This document shows, one piece after another, positions 56,189 through 64,000 of a DNA stretch of 64,000 nt; the stretch's first letter is position 1, and every line of letters begins with the position of its first letter. The position numbers and the translations under genes are program-made. This DNA is from Mesostigma viride. Lineage: Eukaryota > Streptophyta > Mesostigmatophyceae > Mesostigmatales > Mesostigmataceae. A model generated the notes under the pieces. The model ran no database searches, had not been told where the DNA came from, and was given only the letters and a program-made list of their open reading frames with translations. Location of the stretch: positions 3,296,420-3,360,419 of the forward strand of contig RPFO01000076.1 of NCBI GenBank assembly GCA_009746045.1, in the 5' to 3' direction.

Positions 56189-57972
56189 GGGTCTGCCGGC
56201 CCCGTCCCTGGTCCCTTCTTCTCCTGTGTGGCTGTGTCGGTCCTTTCGTCACGGCACGGGTCAGTCGGGCTGGATCCTACCCCTCAGGGCAGGGTGCGGA
56301 CCCGGCGACTGCCAACTTGGCGGTTACCGTGTCTGCCATGCAGGCACAGATTCAGTCCTTGGTTTCGGCGTTCGGGACGTTCATGGCGGCACAGTCGTCC
56401 TCTGGCGCGGGTCCCTCTGCCGTCGCGCCTAGCGTGGCGCCGGTCGCTGTTGTTGCTGCCTTGCCTACCCCTCCTGTGGCCCCAGTGACTGTGGCTTCGC
56501 CTGCGCCCGCGGTCGCTGCGGTTTCGTCTAGTGCTACGGCTCCTACGCCTCCGGCTGCCTCCGTGCCTGCGGTCGCCTTGCCTGTTCCTCCGCGTGAGCC
56601 TCCTGCCGCGGCGATTTCGCCCGCCGTCGCTGCTTCTGGGCCTTCCCAGGCCCCGTCGCAGCCGTTGCGGGGCTTCTTTGGCGACACGAGTGGGCTGCCC
56701 AGGCTCTGGGAGGGAGGTCCCCCTCAGAGGATTCCAGTGCCGGACTGGAGTCTTGACGGCAGCCAGTTTTATGGTAAGGTGCCTGTCCCTACGGGCCCAA
56801 TTTTCAACATGTGGCCCGAGGGTGCGCCTCCAGCGGAGGCCATGTCGTCATCCGCGGTTGCAGGTCCGTCGCGGCCTCCTGGGGTGCCGGCTCCCTCTGC
56901 GCCTGTGCAGGATCCTACCCCTGTTTCTGTTCCTGCCCCTTCGGCCACTTGCTCGCTGGCTACGGTTGTTAGGGCCAGCGGTGTTGATCATGCAGCGCGC
57001 TCTCCGCGCTGCCGACTCCCTACGGGAGTTGTCTCACGGGGCGACCGGGAACGTGCCCCCTCTGTGGTACATTTTACGCAGGAGTCGCGAGATTCGGCCG
57101 TTCCCGGATATGGTATGTCAGCGCTTGCGTGCCGACAGTGTGACCTCCCGCGCGTCGCTCCGGAGCTGTCCATTTCACCCATGTCCTATGGGTTTTCCCA
57201 GGTGTGTCGGGCGCCACGGGACCGTAACCTACCCATTGATACTGATCGGCCTCCTTTTGACATGGTTATTGTAGCTGATCCCGTGTTCCAGGGTGAGATC
57301 CTGGTTCGTCGCGTCCTCTACCGCTGGGCGAGGCGTCATAACGACTTAGACACCTACGGTGGTTACCAGTGGGCTTACCCTCCGCCTCTGGGCATCATGG
57401 CTTCGGATGCCCTTACGGTCGAGTACCCTGCCGCGCCCGGTGCTACGTATGGTGCGGTGCACCTGCAGCCCATCTTGGAGTGGGATGCCCGCCGCCCAGT
57501 GCCTCTTCCGGGCCAGGGCCTGGACTCCCGTGGTCATCCTCCCCCTCGGGCTAGTGAGTATCTAGAGACGTTTGGGTCGCGCCAGTGTGCTCGTCGGTGG
57601 CGCTCTCGTGAGATCCGGCACATCAGATTGTGGCCGGCTAGTGTGGAGCCTCTGCTAGATCTGTTCTTCCCGACGGGTCTGCGTCACCGGATTCGGTATC
57701 AGCGCCTACTCCTTCGGGCTCTCTGTTTGATCGCGGTAGAGCCTTTCCTTCGGCTCTTTGCCTGTGGCTTCTTGGACTGGGCTCGGGGCCAGGTGGTCCT
57801 GACTCAGCATAGGTACTACTGGGCCTTCTTGGGCCTTTTTCCTGATGGCGTGTGGGCCGATGTTTTCCTCACTGTAGATAGGCATGATAACGCGGACGAC
57901 GTGGCCCACTACCATGCGTATCTGGATGTCCTGCTGGCCTCGTGTGGTACCTACCAAACTGATGGCAGCTAG
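56134..57972 (+). CDS. Element E, second ORF, product unknown
   Basis: A 612-residue frame. The first half is low complexity (Pro/Ala/Val repeats, with a short helical patch VSAMQAQIQSLVSAFGTFMA near residue 70). The second half (from residue ~360) looks folded: FDMVIVADPVFQGEILVRRV, YGGYQWAYPPPLGIM, CARRWRSREIRHIRLWPASV, PLLDLFFPTGLRHRIRYQRL, and FGLFP-like aromatic stretches near the end. No catalytic signature is seen. The long Pro/Ala linker after a coiled patch resembles the layout of structural retroelement proteins. The stop is followed by the hairpin and tail of element E. Confidence 0.5.
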   Translation: MCPTPRRILPPSPPPRSLRVCRPRPWSLLLLCGCVGPFVTARVSRAGSYPSGQGADPATANLAVTVSAMQAQIQSLVSAFGTFMAAQSSSGAGPSAVAPSVAPVAVVAALPTPPVAPVTVASPAPAVAAVSSSATAPTPPAASVPAVALPVPPREPPAAAISPAVAASGPSQAPSQPLRGFFGDTSGLPRLWEGGPPQRIPVPDWSLDGSQFYGKVPVPTGPIFNMWPEGAPPAEAMSSSAVAGPSRPPGVPAPSAPVQDPTPVSVPAPSATCSLATVVRASGVDHAARSPRCRLPTGVVSRGDRERAPSVVHFTQESRDSAVPGYGMSALACRQCDLPRVAPELSISPMSYGFSQVCRAPRDRNLPIDTDRPPFDMVIVADPVFQGEILVRRVLYRWARRHNDLDTYGGYQWAYPPPLGIMASDALTVEYPAAPGATYGAVHLQPILEWDARRPVPLPGQGLDSRGHPPPRASEYLETFGSRQCARRWRSREIRHIRLWPASVEPLLDLFFPTGLRHRIRYQRLLLRALCLIAVEPFLRLFACGFLDWARGQVVLTQHRYYWAFLGLFPDGVWADVFLTVDRHDNADDVAHYHAYLDVLLASCGTYQTDGS

Positions 57973-58286
57973 ATAGAGGGCCTTAGGCCCGACCTGAGGG
58001 TGTTGTCCCTCCGGTATATAGAGTCGCCCTCATATTCTGGCCAGTTGGTTGGTCGTTCTTGGTCCCTGGTGTTGACATTGTTCACTCTGTGTGTCCTGCC
58101 CAGTGCCGTCCCTCCCGGCAAGGCCTCCGTGCCAGGCAGTTAGGGGAACCTCCCACCAGGCTTGGTGCTGGTTAACCCTACACCACTCGGGGTGGAACCG
58201 AGTTAATTAATTGATTAATTAATTAATTAATCAATACAAAAACTCATTACCCAACAGCTTAAGACTTGGAGCGATCTGGCAGGTAT

Positions 58287-59209
58287 TAATTAATTAATTA
58301 ATAGACACGTGACTGCGTCACGTGAGCATAAGTCCTCAGTGGGAGGGGAACATGGGATGGAATGGATGGTATAAGCTATCTAGGTCCTAGTTACAGGGGT
58401 GTGGGCACCACGGCCCGAATCGCTATGAATGCCATACTTGGTCACACGCGGAGCCCCCACAGGCTTGGGGGTGGTCTCCTTCATCACTACTTACCATCTA
58501 TCCTTGCGCATCATCTGCCTCCATATTACAGACAAACCAGGAGGCTGCCCGGGTGTGAGCCCGTCACGTCTAGTGTAGCACATGTCCATGCCGAGTCTAT
58601 CACGAAAAGTCCACGGGTGGCGGCCCTGCCGCGCGCGGCCGGGGGCACGCCAGGTGAGGACATATCGCCCAGGCTGGGCGGCTGGGTGCCAGCTAGTCTA
58701 TCTGATGTATGTACCTGATCTGTGCGGGCCAGGTGCCCGGCTAGGCCCAGGCGCCTGTGCCTAGTAATGTGGGAAACATAGGGCAAATCAGCGTACAAAT
58801 CCTCATTACTAATGTGCAAACCAAAGGGGATGTTAAGGGCCTTGCGCAGCAGCTTGGTGACGGCGCCGTCGAGTGGTTGCTCCAGCTCCTGCGTCAGTGT
58901 CCAGGCCTCGGCGACGTAGGTCAGGATCGTCAGAATGACGACCTTGAAGAGGTCACGCTTGACGATCCGGGGTAGGGCGGGGTTGCTCCACCAGCGGCGG
59001 TGGTCATGGAGGTGCGCCCACGCCATGCCGATCCGTGTCGTCATGTCGTCCTCGCAGTCGGGAAGCCAACTGCCGAGCAGCTTGAAGCGGCCTGAAGGAG
59101 GGTAGTTGACTGACCTCGGTGTCGTCTAAGAGGCGGAGTGTGGGTGGGGGCCCTGCCATGCCGAGGGCCAGGGCCTCCGAGGGCAGATATGCAGGATTTG
59201 AATTTTTCT
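58287..59209 (-). mobile_element. 5'-truncated LINE, family C, with 15-bp TSD
   Basis: Minus-strand copy of the LINE at 49416-50263 (MTTRIGMAWAHLHDHRRWW, ILTYVAEAWTL, PFGLHISNEDLYADLPYV), with the TAAT tail at its left edge. CGATCTGGCAGGTAT flanks it (58272-58286, 59210-59224). A few substitutions and small indels separate it from the other copy; for example, GAETW reads VAEAW. It landed in the Gypsy relic. Confidence 0.92.
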
Positions 59210-59267
59210 CGATCTGGCAGGTATGCTCGGGTGACCAGAATGCCCCAAGTCTGAACTTTTACTAGGC

Positions 59268-62200
59268 TTACAGATACAACCGGGTCAGCTTTCTAATCAA
59301 TAGATAAACAATACCCATCGATAATAGGACGGCCAGGGCCGTTAAAAGTCCTGTGCTCTGTGAGTCTGTCGCGATCGGGGGCAGCGTGCGATCCCCAGGC
59401 AGGCCTACGGCATCAGCTTGCATATCTGCTGGCAATCCCTGTGGAGCAATGTGGTAAAGAAGTTCATACGATGCAACATGCCGTGGAAACATCGCATGGA
59501 CAGTGATCATTACCATGTTAATCAGCACACTCCCAAGAAAGCGAGCCAAGATGAAAAAATTCAGGAGCATCCTGTTCAACCCCCTCGAACTACCACTGTA
59601 CCATCATTTGGCAACGCTTGTCTGGAACCCCCCCTCCCCCCCCCCTTTGGCCCCCTTTCCTCCCCCTACCCCCACCGAAGCGAATGTTATTGAGCACAAT
59701 ATTCCCACTACAAATAGAAAGTGGTTACAAGTGCGGAAGGAACCCAGTGCGCAGTCTAGCAGGTGCCGATGGGTAATCGCTGCGGGCTTCAAACACAGTG
59801 CAGCGCCGGGAGAAGACGCACGCAGCTCACCTCTGCAGCCACCCAGCCAGAAAGACCCGGCACATCCGGCCTCCCCCACAGCGGCATGTCCTCGCGCTCG
59901 CGCGCCGCCAGGTCGCCAGGTGTCACCGGGCCGTCCCTCTCCCCCGACAGCTCATGCGCATGCACGCGCGCATGGTGCCGCCGCCGCAGCTCGTTGGGAG
60001 ACACGCATCCTTCGAGCTCATTGGTGGTGACGGATGCTGGTGTCGCCGGTGTCCCGGCTGCACTTGCACGAACAAACGGTGGCTGGGGGGAGGGGGCAAG
60101 AGGGGCACGTGGCTGGGACGGTGATGGCGATGGCCCACTGGTTGACAGGGGGGAGGCTACGACAGCGCTTGCGCCGCACACGGTGGTGACTGACGTTGCT
60201 GCGGGTGTCGCTTGGTAACTGGTACACCCAAAGCGGATGAGACCGCCCCCCCCCCCCCCCCCCCCCCAACACAAACATGGCATGTGCATGTCAGCAATCC
60301 AAATAAGAAAGACACCAGTGCCGCCCACAGACAACATGATCACAATCCAAGGGGGGTTGCCTTGCAAAGCTCTAGGATCACCACCTTGCAAGGCAGGCCC
60401 CTTACTTAATAAGCCTGACTAGCTTAAATAGAGAGTTGCCTTGCGAAACTGTAGGATCACCACCTTGCAAGGCAGGCCCCTTATTAAATAAGCCTGACTA
60501 GCTTAAATAGAGAGATGCCTTGCAAAACTGTAGGATCACCACCTCGCAAGGCAGGCCCCTTATTTAATAGGCCTGATTAGCTTAAATAGAGAGTTGCCTT
60601 GCGAAACTGTAGGATCACCCATCCAAACAGTGTCTACATGACGTCTTCATCTACATAAGCGGCATCAAGGAGCATATGACCCAGTAAAGCAGTGTCAATA
60701 CTTGGTCTCAACACAGCCAGTGACATCATCATCATCGCCAGGGGATACATGGACAAGTATTAAAATGGCTGTTTGAACCCAAGCATAGCCATACAAGGGG
60801 GCATCGGCAATTACGAACGCAAAAGCCAATGATTATAATACCCTGCAAAGATAGTTTACGGTTCCACCCCTGGTTCACTTCTGCAGGAAGAAAACACCCA
60901 GGTGCTTCACAGCAACATCCCCCACGCCTCCCCCGCTTTATTCCGTCAACCCAACCCCCAATCCCAATCCCCATCCCAATCCCCATCCCAATCCCCATCC
61001 CCATCCCCATCCCAATCCCCATCCCAATCCTCATCCCAATCCCCATCCCAATCCCCATCCCAATCCCCATCCCAATCCCCATCCCAATCCCCATCCCAAT
61101 CCCCATCCCAATCCCCATCCCAATCCCCATCCCAATCCCCATCCCCATCCCCATCCCCATCTCAATCCCCATCTCAATCCCCATCCCCATCCCCATCCCC
61201 ATCCCCATCCCCATCCCCATCCCCATCCCCATCCCCATCCCCATCCCCATCCCCATCCCCATCCCCATCCCCATCCCCATCCCCATCCCCATCCCCATCC
61301 CCATCCCCATCCCCATCCCCATCCCCATCCCCATCCCCATCCCCACCCCAATCCCCATCCCAATCCCCATCCCAATCCGCATCCCAATCCCCATCCCAAT
61401 CCCCATCCCAATCCCCATCCCCATCCCCATCCCCATCCCAGTCCCCATCCCAATCCCCATCCCAATCCCCATCCCAATCCCCATCCCAATCCCCATCCCA
61501 ATCCCCATCCCAATCCCCATCCCAATCCCCATCCCAATCCCCATCCCCATCCCCATCCCCATCCCCATCCCCATCCCAATCCCCATCCCAATCCCCATCC
61601 CAATCCCCATCCCAATCCCCATCCCAATCCCCATCCCAATCCCCATCCCAATCCCAATCCCCATCCCCATCCCAATCCCCATCCCAATCCCCATCCCAAT
61701 CCCCAGGTTAAGTTTCTTCCCAAAGCGCCAACAGACCACTGGACAAACCGAGAAAACAACTCGGTAAATTCATTATGCCTTTCCCAGTTTCCAGACAGGC
61801 TATTGCCCTGTACAAACATTCACCAGGCAGGGTTCCCTCAGGTTAAGATCCCACACAGCACAAACATGCCGCAGTGCCCCTTCCTCCTCTTCCCTTGACA
61901 GCCACACGGACCGGGGTGTGCCAAGAGCTTCCCCTAATTTCTCTTCAATCTTCACACGATCATTACCCTGGAAGCTCCCTGTTCATTGTCTTTACAGCAC
62001 TCCTCCAGCACCCAGTTGGGGCACTCCCTAGACATGCATCTGGGCCATCCTTAACCCCTTATAGACTAATATTATTTGGCCGCCGTCCACGCATTCTAGA
62101 CTAACATTTGTGGCAAACCTTCCCCCCTTCTCGACTTCTTCTTGGGCAATCCTCCACCCCTTCTTATTCGGCCATCCTCCACCCCTTCTCGACTCCTTGG

Positions 62201-64000
62201 GCCATCCTCCAACCCTTCAAGACTCTTACCCTTGCGACAGCGACGACGCCACGCCGGCAACAGCTGTGCTTGCCCCTGAGGAAGACGCCGCGTCCTGCGG
62301 TGTCGCTGCGGCGTGCTTGGCAGGGGTGGCGGGGGCACCACTGAGCGCCCCCAGGGATGTGACAGGGTTCCCACTGGGCACCGTGCCCTTGTCCGGCACC
62401 CCTTGATGGCCGCACACCCCTTGCCGGTGCTGCGGTGTGGTGACCACGGCAGGCGTCCCCGCGGCGCCTCCTTGTGCCAGAGTCCCCTGCATTAGTCCTG
62501 CGTCGTCTGTGCTTGTCATAGCAGGGCTGCTTGTCGTAGCAGGGGTCCCCAAAGCACCCGCCCCGGCAGGACGGGCATCTCCTGGTGTTGGCGTGCGTGG
62601 TGGAGCAGCCGAGGGGTCCCCATCAGGCTTGGCGGATGGGGACAGCAATGGGGGCACGGGCCCTGCTGGCCCTGCAGGCACCTCCTCACCAAGGGTGCCC
62701 GCCCGCTGCTCTTCCGCAAATGTTTTCGGGAGTAAATGATGCCACCGGAGCATGGACCGCACACACGCACACACATGCAACTGTCCAAGGCATTGAGCAC
62801 AAACAAGCCCTCTGAACGTAACACGGCACTACACGGGGTGCCTGTGACAAGTCAACACAGGGCACAAAACAGGGCACAAAACAGACCGCAGGACATTGCT
62901 TCGCCGCGGTTCGTTACGGGCGTCCTATCCTTGCACAGGCCACCTTTCCAGGATAGCCAGAAACACCGCACATGCATGCTACGCGGGGATGAGATCAACA
63001 TCAAGGAAGAACATGGGGGCAAGACGCGCACTAGAGGAAGGACTCTTGACTCTTCTATATTTGCCTGTTCTCACGTTGGTACAACGCAACCCTTAGGACT
63101 TAGCCCGCAAATCTTAACCAAACTGGCATACTCGGAAAATGAGCCACAAAAAAGAGGGGGTTTTGGAAAGGCTGCCGTACAGCTGAAGGGTGCCCTTCCA
63201 AGAAGTTACTAAGGGAAAAAATAACTAACAGGGCGGAGGACCCTTACACAGGGGCCACCCCAGGAGAGAACAGCCATGTGTGCATCCAGATGGCTCAGCT
63301 GGGCACATGCAGCTGCCCTATCTAACGCTACCCTACGTTCCCCACCTGCAACTCCTAATTATACACTGGCTAACACCACCCTGTGTTCTACAGATGCCCC
63401 ATGTGCTAATGTGTGTTTAGCACGCCGGCGATATAGCCATGTCATGTACGTAAAACCAAACGTCGAGAAGGTCCTTTGTTCCTTCCATTTCTTCTCACCC
63501 CCTACAAGCTGTCACCTCCTACGCACGTGACCCAGCAAAAGCGCCTCCTGACATGCCTGTCATTCTCAACCTGTCGTTCTCAGCCTGCCCACTGTCTCCC
63601 CTCTCAGCTCCCCTTCCCCGATTCCCTTCCCCCGTTCTTTCAGGGCACCCACCTTCCCTCCCCCTGCCAATACCAAATACCGCCGCCCCCCCGTCCCCTC
63701 CCCCTCCGCTCCCCACTGCCCAATCACACGCAAAAAGCTTACAACGTCCATGTCAATTAGTGTCACACATGCATTAGTGTGAGTTTACAAATAGTGTTAC
63801 ACACACTACTTAACATGGACAGTGTAGCCTGCCCCCACGTGCCCTGCGGCGACACCCCACCTGCGTCTCGGCCGCCCGCAGCGCGTCCCGCAGGGTCCCT
63901 GGGAGCAGCGCCGTGGTGGCAGGCGGCAGCGGCCGCGCCGCCTGCAGCATGCGCTCGTGCACGTCCGCGATCAGTGCTTGCCGCGCCGCGTTGCCAAAGG
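59268..64000 (-). CDS. UBE2J-type tail-anchored ubiquitin-conjugating enzyme (3' part of gene)
   Basis: The gene runs leftward from beyond the window edge. Exon 64000-63861 gives FGNAARQALIADVHERML, like the segment after the UBC fold in plant UBC32-34 and UBE2J2, and ends at a good donor (ACGCAG|GTGGGG). A Pro/Ala-rich exon lies at about 62705-62226 (ends CAAGG|GTAAGA). A further likely exon is about 60156-59831 (NELEGCVSPNEL to WVAAE, donor GAG|GTGAGC). The last exon 59438-59268 ends in a membrane anchor (LLTALAVLLSMGIVYLLIRK) and a short basic tail, in phase with the exon before it. Family members sit in the ER membrane and ubiquitinate misfolded proteins (ERAD). The catalytic UBC domain lies outside the window, and the phase between the second and third exons is unresolved. 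Confidence 0.6.
60245..60268. repeat. Poly-C run in UBE2J-type intron
   Basis: A run of more than 20 C residues between GACCG and AACACAAAC. Confidence 0.9.
60350..60620. repeat. ~80-bp tandem repeat in UBE2J-type intron
   Basis: Three and a half units of GTTGCCTTGCAAAGCT, then AGGATCACCACCTTGCAAGG, CAGGCCCCTTA and AAGCCTGACTAGCTTAAATA, with few differences between units. Confidence 0.9.
60957..61706. repeat. (ATCCCC/ATCCCA)n minisatellite in UBE2J-type intron
   Basis: About 125 hexamers, ATCCCC and ATCCCA, in mixed order across 750 bases. Open frames across it (Pro-Ile, Pro-Ser or Gly-Met repeats) are artefacts. Confidence 0.97.
62780..63860. other. Intron of the UBE2J-type gene; nothing else seen
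   Basis: Between the two upstream exons of the minus-strand gene. No exon, repeat family or other gene is supported. The C-rich stretch at about 63590-63720 is low complexity. Confidence 0.4.

Larger units (their letters stand above)
55534..58234 (+). mobile_element. TAAT-tailed element E with unknown ORFs and no RT
   Basis: It ends in hairpin ACTCGG-GGTGGAA-CCGAGT plus a (TAAT)-type tail (58200-58234), like the LINE tails here. An imperfect direct repeat flanks it (TACAAAACTC at 55524-55533; TACAAAAACTC at 58235-58245). Two overlapping frames fill most of it (55574-56188, 56134-57972), with about 230 bases of 3' untranslated sequence. The leader before the first ATG is only about 40 bases, so the copy may be near full length. 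No RT, endonuclease or integrase motif is present. It was presumably copied by the machinery of another LINE. Confidence 0.65.

Noticed and set aside
60732-61819. Frames of 260-335 residues made of Pro-Ile, Pro-Ser, Gly-Met or Gly-Trp repeats
   Set aside because: All come from the ATCCCC/ATCCCA minisatellite in an intron.

Overview
The window looks like nuclear DNA of a repeat-rich unicellular eukaryote, most likely a green alga. Two host genes with GT-AG introns of a few hundred bases are recognisable (TAF9 and a tail-anchored E2 of the UBE2J type). Almost everything else is transposon sequence at many stages of decay, plus long microsatellites. No bacterial operon, tRNA, rRNA or CRISPR array was found. 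The phylum call is inference only.

Layout. 1-9 kb: LINE 3' ends with (TAAT)n tails, an ORF1-only LINE on the minus strand, an LTR fragment, a foldback element, a TA-flanked element with 24-bp inverted ends (7977-9020), and a doubtful minus-strand gene (6550-7725). 9.7-10.5 kb: a complete three-exon TAF9 gene on the plus strand. 11-18.7 kb: short repeats, a truncated LINE, inverted copies of a ~490-bp LTR-like repeat, a pair of ~330-bp direct repeats, and a decayed copy (about 16.0-17.7 kb) of the transposase that is better preserved at 40-46 kb. 18.7-33.8 kb: a nest of elements. An LTR element begins at 18741; its LTR holds a split-direct-repeat element (19031-21946) and its coding region holds a young Copia element (22718-33348), which in turn holds a second split-repeat element (26093-28679). 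33.8-35.2 kb: a rearranged LINE ORF1 copy. 35.2-54.7 kb: a minus-strand Copia element cut in two by a 12,666-bp DNA transposon (38815-51480). 55-59.2 kb: a Gypsy chromodomain relic interrupted by a TAAT-tailed element of unknown coding content (55534-58234) and by a truncated LINE (58287-59209). 59.3-64 kb: the 3' part of a UBE2J-type gene on the minus strand, with long tandem repeats in its introns.

The most notable object is the 12.7-kb DNA transposon. It has perfect 33-bp terminal inverted repeats, a 3-bp target duplication (AGC), different tandem arrays inside each end, and two divergent spliced genes separated by an ~800-bp palindrome. One gene is a transposase of the DUF7869-like type (GHTH-x-D motif). 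The other is an unrecognised protein with an Ala/Glu/Arg repeat and a coiled coil. Second in interest are the two split-direct-repeat elements, whose layout resembles PAT/Ngaro elements and TOC1 of Chlamydomonas but which appear to have 4-bp target duplications. Third is a set of otherwise different LINE-like units that share a short hairpin plus a (TAAT)n tail, which suggests that one reverse transcriptase mobilises several templates.
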